Origin: Demequina gelatinilytica
GTDB taxonomy: Bacteria; Actinomycetota; Actinomycetes; Actinomycetales; Demequinaceae
Direction of reading: 5' to 3'
Assembly: GCF_000971115.1 (NCBI RefSeq)
Contig: NZ_BBLV01000008.1
Span: forward strand, 1-64,000
DNA length: 64,000 nt
Shown: piece after piece, positions 51,869-60,836 of the stretch
Layout: each line of letters begins with the position of its first letter
Position numbering within the stretch: the stretch's first letter is position 1
Notes under the pieces: generated by a model
What the model saw: the letters and a program-made list of their open reading frames with translations, nothing else
The model's database searches: none
Told to the model about the DNA's origin: nothing
Translations under genes and position numbers: made by a program

Positions 51869-51932
51869 TGGCGTCATCGGCCGGGACACCCGTCCCGGGC
51901 CCGGCGGCGACAGCCCCACAGGGAGGCACACC

Positions 51933-53120
51933 ATGCAGTTCGGCATCATGTCCGTCTCGGACATCACCCGCGACCCGGTCTCGGGCCACACGCCCTCCGA
52001 GGCGGAGCGCATCGAGAACATCGTCAAGATCGCCGTGCACGCCGAGGAGGTGGGGCTGGACGTCTTCGCGATCGGCGAGCACCACAACCCGCCGTTCTTC
52101 AGCTCGTCTCCCACGACGCTGCTCGCCCACATCGCGGCGCTCACCACGACGCTCACGGTGACCACGAGCACCACGCTCATCACCACCAACGACCCGGTGC
52201 GCCTGGCCGAGGAGTACGCGATGCTCCAGCACCTCGCGAAGGGCCGCATGGACCTCATGCTCGGCCGCGGCAACACCGCGCCCGTCTACCCCTGGTTCGG
52301 CCAGGACATCCGCCAGGGGCTCCCGCTCGCGCTCGAGAACTACAACCTGCTCCACCGCCTGTGGCGCGAGGACGTGGTCGACTGGGAGGGTCAGTTCCGC
52401 ACCCCGCTGCAGGGCTTCACCTCGACCCCGCGCCCCCTGGACGACGTCCCGCCGTTCGTCTGGCACGGCTCGATCCGCACCCCCGAGATCGCCGAGCAGG
52501 CCGCGTTCTACGGCAACGGCTACTTCGCGAACAACATCTTCTGGCCCAAGGAGCACTACAAGCGCCTCATCACCTTCTACCGCCAGCGCTTCGAGCACTA
52601 CGGCCACGGCACCCGCAAGCAGGCGGTCGTCGGGCTCGGCGGTCAGGCCTTCATCGCGAAGAACAGCCAGGAGGCGCACGACCAGTTCCGCCCCTACTTC
52701 GACGAGGCACCCGTGTACGGCAACGGCCCGCGCATGGAGGACTTCGAGGAGATGACGCCGCTGAGCGTCGGCAGCCCGCAGGAGGTCATCGACAAGACCC
52801 TGACCTTCCGCGACGCCTTCGGCGACTACCAGCGCCAGCTGTTCCTCGTCGACCACGCCGGCCTGCCCGTCGACATGGTGCTCAGGCAGCTCGACCTGCT
52901 GGGCGAGCACGTGGTGCCGGTCCTGCGCGAGGAGCTCGAGGCGCGTCGCGACCCCGAGGCCCCGGCGAACCCGCCGTCGCACGCCGACCTGGTCAAGGCC
53001 AAGTACGGCGACCAGGCCCCGCGCCAGCCGCGCCCCAACGCCAACCGCGGCGACAACGTCACGGGCGGCTCGCCCTACCAGGACTCCGAGGCCGCCGCCG
53101 CGGAGTACCCGACCCTCTAG
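51933..53120 (+). CDS. LLM-class flavin-dependent oxidoreductase (CE1758 family)
   Basis: 395 aa. Bacterial luciferase-like TIM barrel: VHAEEVGLDVFAIGEHHNPPF, TTLTVTTSTTLITTNDPVRLAEEYAML, GRMDLMLGRGNT. The length and the neighbour FMN reductase fit the actinobacterial CE1758/CE1759 pair. It should oxidise an organic substrate with reduced FMN supplied by the reductase at 53629. AGGGAGG precedes ATG 51933. The in-frame ATG upstream lies inside the operator and is rejected. Confidence 0.92.
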   Translation: MQFGIMSVSDITRDPVSGHTPSEAERIENIVKIAVHAEEVGLDVFAIGEHHNPPFFSSSPTTLLAHIAALTTTLTVTTSTTLITTNDPVRLAEEYAMLQHLAKGRMDLMLGRGNTAPVYPWFGQDIRQGLPLALENYNLLHRLWREDVVDWEGQFRTPLQGFTSTPRPLDDVPPFVWHGSIRTPEIAEQAAFYGNGYFANNIFWPKEHYKRLITFYRQRFEHYGHGTRKQAVVGLGGQAFIAKNSQEAHDQFRPYFDEAPVYGNGPRMEDFEEMTPLSVGSPQEVIDKTLTFRDAFGDYQRQLFLVDHAGLPVDMVLRQLDLLGEHVVPVLREELEARRDPEAPANPPSHADLVKAKYGDQAPRQPRPNANRGDNVTGGSPYQDSEAAAAEYPTL

Positions 53121-53128
53121 GAGGGACG

Positions 53129-53632
53129 ATGCCCACCGCACCCTCCGCACGGACGGCACCCCGCGCATCGTCGCAGCGTTCGCCGCGAGGCCGCACACGC
53201 CTCGCGAACGATGCATGGGAGGCCGCCCTTGCGGCCCACGGCGTCCTCATACGCGGCTTCGCGGCGGAGGACGTCTGGCACGGCCTCACGATGCGCGAGT
53301 ACGACGTGCTCTACACGCTCTCCAAGTGCGAGACCCCGCAGCGGCTCGGCGATCTCGGCGGCCACGTGCTGCTGAGCCAGCCGGGGCTGTCGCGGCTGGT
53401 CGACCGCCTGGTCGAACGCGGGCTCGTGGCTCGATGCGCTGACCCCCTCGACAAGCGGGCGGCGAACCTCACGCTCACCGACGAGGGCCGCACGCTCCAG
53501 CGCCGCATCGGGCGCGCGCACGGCGCCTCGGTCGCCGCGGCCCTCACCTCCCGTCTCACCGACGAGGAGCTCGCGCTCCTCGAATCCCTCTCCCTCAAGC
53601 TTGCGACCGACCCCGAAGGGGATCTGACATGA
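53129..53632 (+). CDS. MarR family transcriptional regulator
   Basis: 167 aa. Winged helix at about 55-125 (GLTMREYDVLYTLSKCETPQRLGDLGGHVLLSQPGLSRLVDRLVERGLV, then DKRAANLTLTDEG). The N-terminus is Ser/Arg/Pro-rich. GGAGGG lies before ATG 53129, eight bases after the LLM gene; its stop overlaps the FMN reductase start. It likely represses the operon at the palindrome over the TATAAT box, with a phenolic or other small ligand relieving repression. Confidence 0.9.
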   Translation: MPTAPSARTAPRASSQRSPRGRTRLANDAWEAALAAHGVLIRGFAAEDVWHGLTMREYDVLYTLSKCETPQRLGDLGGHVLLSQPGLSRLVDRLVERGLVARCADPLDKRAANLTLTDEGRTLQRRIGRAHGASVAAALTSRLTDEELALLESLSLKLATDPEGDLT

Positions 53633-54333
53633 CCGACTTCCGCCTCGTGGTGGTGAGCGCCGGCGTCTCCGACCCGTCCTCGACCCGCCTGCTCGCCGAC
53701 CGCGCCACGCAGCGCGTCACCGCCCTCGCGAAGGAGCGCGGCCACGCCGTGACCGTCACCACGGTCGACCTGCGCGAGCTTCTCCCCGAGCTCCCGGCGG
53801 CGCTGTCGAGCCAGCTGCTCGGCCCCCGCTTCACCCGTGCCGTCGACGCCCTCGGCGCCGCCGACGCGATCGTGGCCGCCGCGCCCGTCTACAAGGCCGG
53901 CGCGTCGGGGCTGTTCACCAGCTTCTTCCAGGTGCTCGACAACGACCTGCTCATCGGCAAGCCCGTCATCCTGGCCGCGACCGCCGGGACGGCGCGCCAT
54001 GCGCTCGTGGTCGACGAGGAGATGCGCGCGCTGTTCGCCTACCTCCGCGCGCTCCCGGTGCCCACCAGCCTGTTCGCCTCGACCGAGGACTGGACGGACA
54101 CGGGCTTCGGCACCCGCATCGACCGCGCCGCCCGCGAGCTGGTGCTGCTCATGGAGTCCGGCTTCGCGCGCGCCGTGAGGGACGATGCGTGGGGCGCCTA
54201 CCAGCACACCTACGGCTCGGCGGGTGGCACGGAGCTCGAGATCGACCTCGACTCGGACCTCATGCGGCTCGCGACCGGCGGCACGCTGCGCCCGAGCACC
54301 GACGACGATCCGTTCGATCCGCGCAAGGGCTGA
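53629..54333 (+). CDS. NAD(P)H-dependent FMN reductase (CE1759 family)
   Basis: 234 aa, flavodoxin-like fold. FRLVVVSAGVSDPSSTRLLADR binds the FMN phosphate; AAPVYKAGASGLFTSFFQVLD and ATAGTARHALVVDEEMR are family motifs. It should supply reduced FMN to the LLM monooxygenase two genes upstream. Coupled to marR by ATGA. Confidence 0.93.
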   Translation: MTDFRLVVVSAGVSDPSSTRLLADRATQRVTALAKERGHAVTVTTVDLRELLPELPAALSSQLLGPRFTRAVDALGAADAIVAAAPVYKAGASGLFTSFFQVLDNDLLIGKPVILAATAGTARHALVVDEEMRALFAYLRALPVPTSLFASTEDWTDTGFGTRIDRAARELVLLMESGFARAVRDDAWGAYQHTYGSAGGTELEIDLDSDLMRLATGGTLRPSTDDDPFDPRKG

Positions 54334-54379
54334 GGCCTCTCCCCTGGCAGACGGGCTCCTCCGGGCGCAGGATGGGGGC

Positions 54380-54754
54380 ATGCCGCTTCACGATCTGCCG
54401 GGGATGCCCGAGCACACCATCGGATTCCGCGCCGTAGGACTCGTCAGCGCCGAGGACTACCGCGCGGTGCTGGACCCGGGCCTCGAGCGGGCGGTCGCTG
54501 CGGGGCCGCCCGTCAACCTCGTCTACGTGCTCGGCTCGGAGTTCGACCGCTACTCGTTGGGCGCGATGTGGGAGGACGTGCGGCTCGAGAGGATCCCGCA
54601 CGACGCGTGGGGCCGCCTCGCGCTCGTGACGGATCATGGCGTGCTCGCCGAGGTGGTCCACCTCCTCGCCTTCCTGTTCCCCGGCGAGGTGCGGATCTTC
54701 CCCGCCTCGTCGGAGGAGGAGGCGATCGGCTGGGCGAGCGGCATGGCCGCGTGA
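54380..54754 (+). CDS. SpoIIAA/STAS-like domain protein
   Basis: 124 aa. Matches the SpoIIAA-like group: GFRAVGLVSAEDYRAVLDPGLERAV, LVYVLGSEFDRYSLGAMWEDVRL, ALVTDHGVLAEVVHLLAFLFPGEVRIFP. No enzyme activity is known, and some members bind lipids or membranes. No ribosome binding site is seen; CAGGAT seven bases upstream may be a weak leaderless -10. It overlaps the GNAT gene by four bases. Confidence 0.82.
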   Translation: MPLHDLPGMPEHTIGFRAVGLVSAEDYRAVLDPGLERAVAAGPPVNLVYVLGSEFDRYSLGAMWEDVRLERIPHDAWGRLALVTDHGVLAEVVHLLAFLFPGEVRIFPASSEEEAIGWASGMAA

Positions 54755-55047
54755 CCGCCGTCGAGGTGCTCCGGGTCGAGGATCGGGGCCGGTACGAGCT
54801 CCTGGTCGACGGCGCCCTGGCCGGGGTCGCGGAGTTCCGGTGGCGCTCGGGGCGGATCGTGTTCACGCACACCGAGGTCGCGAGCGCATACGAGGGACGA
54901 GGGCTCGGCTCCGTGCTCGCTCGCGACGCCCTCGCGGACGCCGCGGCTCGGGGCGAGGTGATCGTCCCCGTCTGCCCGTTCATGGCGGCGTACCTGCGCC
55001 GGCACACCCTCCCAGGCGCCACGGTGGATTGGCCGGAGGAGGCGTGA
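54751..55047 (+). CDS. YidJ/GCN5-like small N-acetyltransferase
   Basis: 98 aa. It shows the short GNAT form: GRYELLVDGALAGVAEF, RIVFTHTEVASAYEGRGLGSVLARDALADAAARG (acetyl-CoA loop) and VIVPVCPFMAAYLRRH. GTG at 54751 overlaps the preceding stop, and the stop overlaps pirin. The substrate is unknown. Confidence 0.9.
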   Translation: MTAVEVLRVEDRGRYELLVDGALAGVAEFRWRSGRIVFTHTEVASAYEGRGLGSVLARDALADAAARGEVIVPVCPFMAAYLRRHTLPGATVDWPEEA

Positions 55048-56024
55048 CGCGCCTCGACGCCGGCCCCGTCGCCGAGGTGCTGTGCCCCGGTGCGGGCACC
55101 CGACCCGGACCCGTCGCGCGCGTGCTCGAGCCGCGCGACGTCCCCTTGGGCGGGCTGCGCGCGATGAGCGTGCGCCGCTCGCTCCCCCAACGCGGGCTCA
55201 CGACCATCGGCGCGTGGTGCTTCCTGGACCGGTTCGGGCCGCAACTCGCCACCATGCGGGTCGAGCCCCACCCCCACATGGGCCTGCAGACGGTGACCTG
55301 GCCGCTCGCCGGGGAGATCCGTCACCGCGACTCGCTCGGATCCGATGCGGTGCTGCGGCCTGGCGCGCTGAACCTCATGACCGCGGGGCACGGAGTCTCC
55401 CACTCCGAGTACTCGCTTGGGGAGGACGCCATCGAGCTCGATGCGCTCCAGCTGTGGGTCGCGCTGCCGGAGGACGCGCGCCACGGGCCGCCGGGGTTCG
55501 AGTCGCACGCGAGGCTCCCCGCGCTCATGCTCGGCGACGGCGCGTCCGCCACCGTGATCCTCGGGACCCTGGATGGGGTCACCTCTCCCGCCACCGCGCA
55601 CACGCCCATCGTGGGCGCCCAGGTCACCCTCGACACGGACACCGAGGCGGAGCTGCCGCTCGATCCCCGCTGGGAGCACGGCATCGTGCCGCTGGCAGGC
55701 GATGTCGACGTGCTCGATGCATCGGGCATCCTCGCGACCGCGCCGGCGGGCGGAATCCTCTACCTGGGCACGGATCGCGGCGCGGTGACGCTGCGTTCTC
55801 GCCTGGGTGGCACTGTCATGGTGCTCGGAGGGGAGCCCTTTCCCGACGACCTGGTGATGTGGTGGAACTTCGTGGGGCGCGACCACGACGAGATCGTCGA
55901 GGCATGGCATTCGTGGAACGGGGACGACGGCCGCTTCGGCACCGTCCCCGGTCACGGCGACGTGCGCATCCCCGCGCCACCGATGCCCGAGGTGAGGCTC
56001 AAGCCCCGGACGCGCGGGAGCTGA
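55044..56024 (+). CDS. Pirin family cupin protein
   Basis: 326 aa. N-terminal pirin motif with metal-binding residues: DRFGPQ then PHPHMGLQTVTW, and TAGHGVSHSEYS. The C-terminal cupin ends with GGEPFPDDLVMWWNFVGRDHDEI. Pirins may act as quercetinase-like dioxygenases or as regulators. GTG at 55044 overlaps the GNAT stop. Ends 47 bp from the convergent HNH gene. Confidence 0.94.
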   Translation: MTRLDAGPVAEVLCPGAGTRPGPVARVLEPRDVPLGGLRAMSVRRSLPQRGLTTIGAWCFLDRFGPQLATMRVEPHPHMGLQTVTWPLAGEIRHRDSLGSDAVLRPGALNLMTAGHGVSHSEYSLGEDAIELDALQLWVALPEDARHGPPGFESHARLPALMLGDGASATVILGTLDGVTSPATAHTPIVGAQVTLDTDTEAELPLDPRWEHGIVPLAGDVDVLDASGILATAPAGGILYLGTDRGAVTLRSRLGGTVMVLGGEPFPDDLVMWWNFVGRDHDEIVEAWHSWNGDDGRFGTVPGHGDVRIPAPPMPEVRLKPRTRGS

Positions 56025-56071
56025 TCCCCGCCGCTGCCCGAGTACGGTCCGGGGGCGGAGCTCTTCCCTGG

Positions 56072-57343
56072 TCATGCGATGGCCTGTGGGTCGAGGCGTG
56101 CGGTGCCACCGCGGATGGGGGTGCGGGTGTGGTCGACGGCGGCGGGTGGGATCAGCCACGGGTGTCCGTCGCGCAGCTCGAGCTCCCACTCGCCGGTGTG
56201 GAGCCGGACATGGCATCCCGTGCAAAGAAGCACGCCGTTGTCGATGTCCGTGCGACCGCCGTCCGACCAGAACTCCACATGGTGGACGACGCACCAGGTC
56301 GGCGGGGCCAGACACCACGCGCAGCCTCCGTCGCGTTCGACGATCGCTTTGCGCTGCGCTGGCGTGAAGAGCCGCTTCCTGCGCCCCCAGTCGAGCGGGA
56401 GGCTCTCTCCGCCGAGCACGACGGGCAGCATGCCTGCGTCGACAGCCATGATGCGCGCCGTGCCACCGCTGATGGGCCCCGTGAGCGAGTCGCACGAACC
56501 CACCCCGATCCCCGAGCGGAGGGTGTCGTAGTCCAACCTCACCACCACCTCGGTGCGCACCCCGCTGCCGGGCTCGTCACAGCCCAGGCAGTGCTGCGCG
56601 AGCATGACCAGAGCGTCGGCGCGGATCTGCCCCGCGGTACGAGTGTCTGCGTCGGCGACCACCACGTCGTCGCGTCGGCGTTGGAACGCGTCACGCACCT
56701 GCGCATCCAGCAGCGCCACCACGGGCGCGGCGGAGGCGGCGTCCAGCCGTGCGCGGAGCGTGACCATGCCGTCCGCGTCGCGACCGATGACCAGCTCACG
56801 CTGGTCGCGGTGACGGCGTTCCTTCTCCTCCAGGACCTCCCGGCGATGCAGCGCGATGGCCTGCTCGCACGCGCGGCGGAGCTCACGAAGCGTCAGGCGC
56901 TCGGCCTTGGCGACCAGCCGCGACTCAAGACCGGCAGGCGCCTCGCCCAGCGTATCCAGGCAGTGCTCGAGGACCTCGACCGCAGGTGCACCGATGCGCC
57001 CCTGATGGAACGCCTCCCGCGCCAGCGGATGCTTCGCACGGCCAGGTTCCCCGCCGGCGGCGATCAGCTGTTGCGCGCTGCGCTCATCGACACCGAGCAA
57101 CTGCGCCGTGTCACGGCGCTGCCCCGCGAGCTCGCGCGGCGTCGGCTCCCCACGCGTTCCCCGCGTCCGATCGAGCTGCGCAGCGGCGCCCGCCGCGACG
57201 ATCACACCCGCCTGACGGTAGACCGCAGCCGATGCGGCCGTGAACCGCGTGAGCTCGTCCACCGTCAACGCCGACAGGTCCCGACCCTCGAACTCGCGCA
57301 GCACCGCAACCGCGGTGACCAGCCGAGCCGTAGTGAACGCCAT
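56072..57343 (-). CDS. DUF222 / HNH endonuclease signature protein (13E12 type), copy 2
   Basis: 423 aa. DUF222 region about residues 20-320 (LFTPAQRKAIVERDGGC marks its end), then the HNH motif: CAWC, VVHHVEFWSDGG, and NGVLLCTGCHVRLH. Same plan as copy 1 at 16745-18064 but clearly different in sequence, so the copies are not recent duplicates. TGAGAT lies six bases before the ATG as a weak leaderless -10. The gene carries the shared 14-bp leader element (57398-57411) in reverse orientation. Confidence 0.9.
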   Translation of the reverse strand: MAFTTARLVTAVAVLREFEGRDLSALTVDELTRFTAASAAVYRQAGVIVAAGAAAQLDRTRGTRGEPTPRELAGQRRDTAQLLGVDERSAQQLIAAGGEPGRAKHPLAREAFHQGRIGAPAVEVLEHCLDTLGEAPAGLESRLVAKAERLTLRELRRACEQAIALHRREVLEEKERRHRDQRELVIGRDADGMVTLRARLDAASAAPVVALLDAQVRDAFQRRRDDVVVADADTRTAGQIRADALVMLAQHCLGCDEPGSGVRTEVVVRLDYDTLRSGIGVGSCDSLTGPISGGTARIMAVDAGMLPVVLGGESLPLDWGRRKRLFTPAQRKAIVERDGGCAWCLAPPTWCVVHHVEFWSDGGRTDIDNGVLLCTGCHVRLHTGEWELELRDGHPWLIPPAAVDHTRTPIRGGTARLDPQAIA

Positions 57344-57397
57344 ACGACGATCTCAGCACAGGGGTCCGACATCGACTCCCGCCAGTTTCCACAGATC

Positions 57398-57411
57398 TAC
57401 CAGGGTGGATA
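57398..57411 (+). repeat. 14-bp element shared with the other DUF222/HNH leader (copy 2)
   Basis: TACCAGGGTGGATA, identical to 16690-16703, 55 bp upstream of the HNH start. Together with TTTCCAC just before it, it forms an imperfect dyad (TTTCCAC ... GTGGATAA), part of which resembles a DnaA-type TTATCCAC sequence. The rest of the 57344-57588 gap shows nothing else recognisable. Confidence 0.7.
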
Positions 57412-57588
57412 ACTCAAACGGGATCAAGACCTGGGGACATCGGCTGGGCGTCCGGGGTCGCCATCACCGCGCCCTCGCGGCCGATCCGCAACGCCGCGGG
57501 CGATCGCCGCCAGGACACGCTCGCGCTCCCTTGGAAACCCTCGTCACCCCACGTGGAGGAACCGCACCGACCCGCCTCGGCGCGACGC

Positions 57589-58899
57589 TCAGCCGACCTC
57601 GATCTGCGCGCCCACCTGGAGAGCGGTACGGCTGTACGGCACCTTCTCCTCCGCGTCCCATGCCGTCGAGCCGGCCTTGCCGGTCCAGGCGTTGAGGTTC
57701 GCGCCGAGCGTCCCTGCAAGCGTGCCGCGCACGCCGTGGTCGCCGGGCTCGGAGGTGTCGAGGTCCGTCAGGTCCCACACCACGGGGAACGATGCGGTGC
57801 CGCCGCCGTGCAGCCGCGCCTCGGCGTACGCGGGGAGCGCAACGTCGAGCGCCTCGACGGAGGTGCCCACCGGAGCCGCCACCACGCCGAGGTCCGTACG
57901 CACGGGCCCGGCCGCATCGGCGCGACGCAGGGCGTCGTGCTGGGTCCGCGTGAGGCCCAGGACCCCACCGTGCTTGGTCGCGGCGCGCAGCGAGAAGCGC
58001 GGGCTGTCGAGCGGCGCCCAGGGCTCGTCCGCGTCGAGGTCCGTCGAGACCATGGGCCGGTACCCGACGGAGGGGATGACGTCGACGTAGAGGTACCAGC
58101 GGTCCTTGCCGTGCGCCTTGAACATCGTGGGGCCCTCGACGCCATGCCCGGCGGCGTAGCCCTCCCCGATGCGGGTCTGGACCTCGCGCCAGACGGCACC
58201 CAGCTCCCACCACCGCTCGGCGTCGGTGACCTCCATGAACAGGCCACGGCGCGTGGCGCCGTTGGACTTGGTGACGCGGTAGGTCCGGCGGCCATGCTGG
58301 ATCATCGTGGTGTCGATGGTGTCCTCGCCCTGATCCAGGAGCACGCCCCCGAAGGCCCACGTGGACTGCGTGAAGTCCGTGGTGGAACCCCAGAGGATCA
58401 CCTGGTGGCCGCCGACGGTCGAGGTCCAGTACACGACGAACGCGCCCTGACCCGCGCCGTGGAAGTCGGGCACGAACGTGGTCTCCGCGGCCCACATCAT
58501 GCCCATGTCGGGCGTTCCCTCACCCACGGCCCCGGACGCGTCGCGCGCGACGTCGATCTGGCGCAGCGGCGACCACGTGATCAGGTCGCGCGACTCCCAC
58601 ACGTTCATGCGCGTCGAGTACCCGTGGGACCAGCCTGCCCAGCCCGCGTCGTCCCCGCCGAAGACCCGCAGGTCGGTGCCGAGGATGTAGTAGACCCCGG
58701 TCTGCGGGTTCACCGTGAGGTGCGGGTCGCGCACGCCGGTGGTGCCCAGGTGCGAGGCGAGCACAGGCGCCCCGCCGTTGAGCGGGACCCAGCGTTCGGG
58801 GTCGTCGCCGTCGGAGAGGTCCAGGTAGATCTTCTCGGCGTAGCCCTCGGGGTCCTCGAGGAAGTGGACCATGAGGTACCCGTAGGGCTGCTCCGTCAT
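57589..58899 (-). CDS. Glycoside hydrolase family 43-type protein with Ig-like (Big_4) module, second of pair
   Basis: 436 aa, no signal peptide. Five-blade propeller features: VRDPHLTVNPQTGVYYILGTDL (catalytic-base region), MNVWESRDLITW, MMWAAETTFVPDFHGAG, and VEGPTMFKAHGKDRWYLYVD (general acid Glu). The C-terminus (about 365-436) is a Big_4-like segment (FPVVWDLTDLDTSEPGDHGVRGTLAG). The GH43 family cuts alpha-arabinosyl or beta-xylosyl links. It is coupled to the first GH43 gene by ATGA. Its lack of a secretion signal means it should act on imported oligosaccharides. Confidence 0.85.
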   Translation of the reverse strand: MTEQPYGYLMVHFLEDPEGYAEKIYLDLSDGDDPERWVPLNGGAPVLASHLGTTGVRDPHLTVNPQTGVYYILGTDLRVFGGDDAGWAGWSHGYSTRMNVWESRDLITWSPLRQIDVARDASGAVGEGTPDMGMMWAAETTFVPDFHGAGQGAFVVYWTSTVGGHQVILWGSTTDFTQSTWAFGGVLLDQGEDTIDTTMIQHGRRTYRVTKSNGATRRGLFMEVTDAERWWELGAVWREVQTRIGEGYAAGHGVEGPTMFKAHGKDRWYLYVDVIPSVGYRPMVSTDLDADEPWAPLDSPRFSLRAATKHGGVLGLTRTQHDALRRADAAGPVRTDLGVVAAPVGTSVEALDVALPAYAEARLHGGGTASFPVVWDLTDLDTSEPGDHGVRGTLAGTLGANLNAWTGKAGSTAWDAEEKVPYSRTALQVGAQIEVG

Positions 58900-60779
58900 G
58901 ACACGACCACGGTGACCGCGACCTCGCGCAGCTCGGGCAGCAGCTCCTCGTCCGTCTCCATGTCGAGCACGGGCATGCCGTCCGCGGCGAAGTGGACGCG
59001 GCGCACGAACATGTCGCGACCGGTGAGCCCCTTGTGGTCGGTGCGCGCGTGGAACACGTACAGCAGGTTGCCGTCCTGGTCCTCGGACCACATGCCGTGT
59101 CCCGTGCCCAGCTGCATCTCGCCGTTGAACGGCCCCGACTTCTGGATCGGGTAGTTCAGGCGCGTCCAGGCGGCGGGATCGGTGAGGTCGACGCCCTCGC
59201 CCGCGGTCGCCGTGACCAGCCCGGTGGTGTAGCTGTCGCCCACCGTGGATCCCGAGTAGAGCATCCACAGCCGGCCGTCGCGCACGAGCACGTTCGGGCC
59301 CTCGGCGATGAAGTTGTCCCACGCGTACTCGGGGGCGACGATGCGCACAGGCTCCGAGGCGATCCGCGTCGGGTCGGCGGGGTCCATGGTCGCGATGAAC
59401 ACCGATCCCAGCATCTGCCAGGCGTAGTAATGCCGCCCGGAGTCCTGGAAGTAGGTCATGTCGAGCGAGATGCCCTGGATCTTGTTGAGCGCCGAGCCGT
59501 CGGCGCAGACCACGTGGCGCGCCGCGGTCCAGTGCTCCGGCACGGTCGGGTCGAGGTGGTTCCCGGCCCCGTCCTTGCGCAGCTGGACGATGCTCGCGCG
59601 GCCCGACCACATGTCCGTCGGGTCGCCGTAGGAGGGCATGAAGAGGATCGACAGGGTGCCGTCGATCATGTGGATCTCGGGCGCCCAGAAGCAGCCGGTC
59701 ATGGGGTTGCCGTCCGCGTCGAGCGAGCCGTGGACCAGCAGGTCCACCTCGGTCACGCGACCGGCCTCGAGCGCCTCGTCGGAGAGGTCCTCGATGCGGT
59801 CGGCCATGCGGATCGGCATCCCCACCGGCTCTCCCGCGTTGTTGACCGGGTCCATGTGGAGGTCCTTGGTCGCGATCATGAGGAACTTCTGCACGCCGTT
59901 GAAGTCGAACCGGTAGACGCTCGGGTCGGCGCGCTCGTCGGCGAAGGGCGTCGGGTAGACCTCCTGGCGCACCCGACCGGTCACCGCATGCGAGCCCGGC
60001 ACCGACGTATCGATCGAGGCGAGCGCCTCCGCATCCCACCCGATCGCCAGCGAGCCGGTCGAGCCGTCGCTGTAGTCGAGCTCGAGGCGCGCGGGCAGGG
60101 CGCCCACCGGCAGCGGGGCCCCGACCGCGACCTCGACCGCCGGCAGCGGGCGCGCACCCGTGTTGACGATGGGGCCGAAGCGGACCTCGAGGGCGCGGGC
60201 CTCCGCGGCGGACACGTCCACGGGCGCGCCATGCTCGAGCCCCGGCACCGCGCCGGCCTGCGCCGGGCTCACCGACGCGCCGTCGGCGAGATCGGCGACG
60301 GCCGCATGCCGGGCCTCGCCCGCATCGTCCGTCCAGGACACCAGGTAGGTGCCGTTCTCGGCGTCGTAGAGGGCGGCCGGACGATGCACGCCGTCGGTCA
60401 CGCCCAGGTCGAGCAGGCCGAGCTCGGTGTAGGCGAGCAGGTCCGGCGAGGTCGCGACGAGGACGCTCGAGCGCTCGGTGCCGTCGGCAGCGCCGCCGCG
60501 CGCCACCCGCGTGGCGACCACGCCGAAGCCGCCGTCACGCGTGCGGAACAGGTGCGGGTCGACGAGCGACCGCATGATCTCCTCGGTGGTGCCGGCAGGG
60601 CCGGGGACCTCGGAGACCAGCGGGAAGAAGATGCCGTAGTCGTCGAACAGCGGGACGACGCCGTCGGGGCCCTCGAGCGCGAGGTGCATGCTGAGCGCGA
60701 CGTCCTCGTTGTTCGCCTCCGCGGCGGTGGTGGGCGTGCGGTGGTAGGCGCGGACGCGGCGCTCCGTCGAGTCGGTCAC
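58896..60779 (-). CDS. Glycoside hydrolase family 43-type protein, first of pair
   Basis: 627 aa, no signal peptide. Three parts: an N-terminal propeller-like segment (about 1-160: FDDYGIFFPLVSEV, SLVDPHLFRTRDGGFGVVATR), an Ig-like Big_4 segment (about 205-270: LELDYSDGSTGSLAIGWD), and a GH43 catalytic propeller (about 275-625: ADPSVYRFDFNGVQKFLMIA, MTGCFWAPEIHMIDG, IAEGPNVLVRDGRLWMLYSGS, TGHGMWSEDQDGN). The GTG start has AAGGAG seven bases upstream. Two catalytic-type regions in one protein are unusual; the first looks partial. A direct TTTAC repeat lies upstream. Confidence 0.85.
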   Translation of the reverse strand: MTDSTERRVRAYHRTPTTAAEANNEDVALSMHLALEGPDGVVPLFDDYGIFFPLVSEVPGPAGTTEEIMRSLVDPHLFRTRDGGFGVVATRVARGGAADGTERSSVLVATSPDLLAYTELGLLDLGVTDGVHRPAALYDAENGTYLVSWTDDAGEARHAAVADLADGASVSPAQAGAVPGLEHGAPVDVSAAEARALEVRFGPIVNTGARPLPAVEVAVGAPLPVGALPARLELDYSDGSTGSLAIGWDAEALASIDTSVPGSHAVTGRVRQEVYPTPFADERADPSVYRFDFNGVQKFLMIATKDLHMDPVNNAGEPVGMPIRMADRIEDLSDEALEAGRVTEVDLLVHGSLDADGNPMTGCFWAPEIHMIDGTLSILFMPSYGDPTDMWSGRASIVQLRKDGAGNHLDPTVPEHWTAARHVVCADGSALNKIQGISLDMTYFQDSGRHYYAWQMLGSVFIATMDPADPTRIASEPVRIVAPEYAWDNFIAEGPNVLVRDGRLWMLYSGSTVGDSYTTGLVTATAGEGVDLTDPAAWTRLNYPIQKSGPFNGEMQLGTGHGMWSEDQDGNLLYVFHARTDHKGLTGRDMFVRRVHFAADGMPVLDMETDEELLPELREVAVTVVVS

Positions 60780-60822
60780 TGGCGCTCTCCTTCGAGTCGG
60801 GCTGCGGGGGGCAGACCAGAAA

Positions 60823-60836
60823 TTTACATCGTTTAC
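60823..60836. promoter_or_regulatory. Short direct repeat upstream of GH43 pair
   Basis: TTTAC at 60823-60827 and 60832-60836 (minus strand GTAAACGATGTAAA), in AT-rich sequence 45-55 bp before the GTG start. One half resembles a LacI-type site, but the other half does not. Weak candidate. Confidence 0.3.

Noticed and set aside
57398-57411. DnaA box in the HNH leader
   Set aside because: TTATCCACC matches a DnaA box at eight of nine bases, but only singly, and copy 1 is a poorer match. No origin features (dnaA, dnaN, box cluster) are in view.
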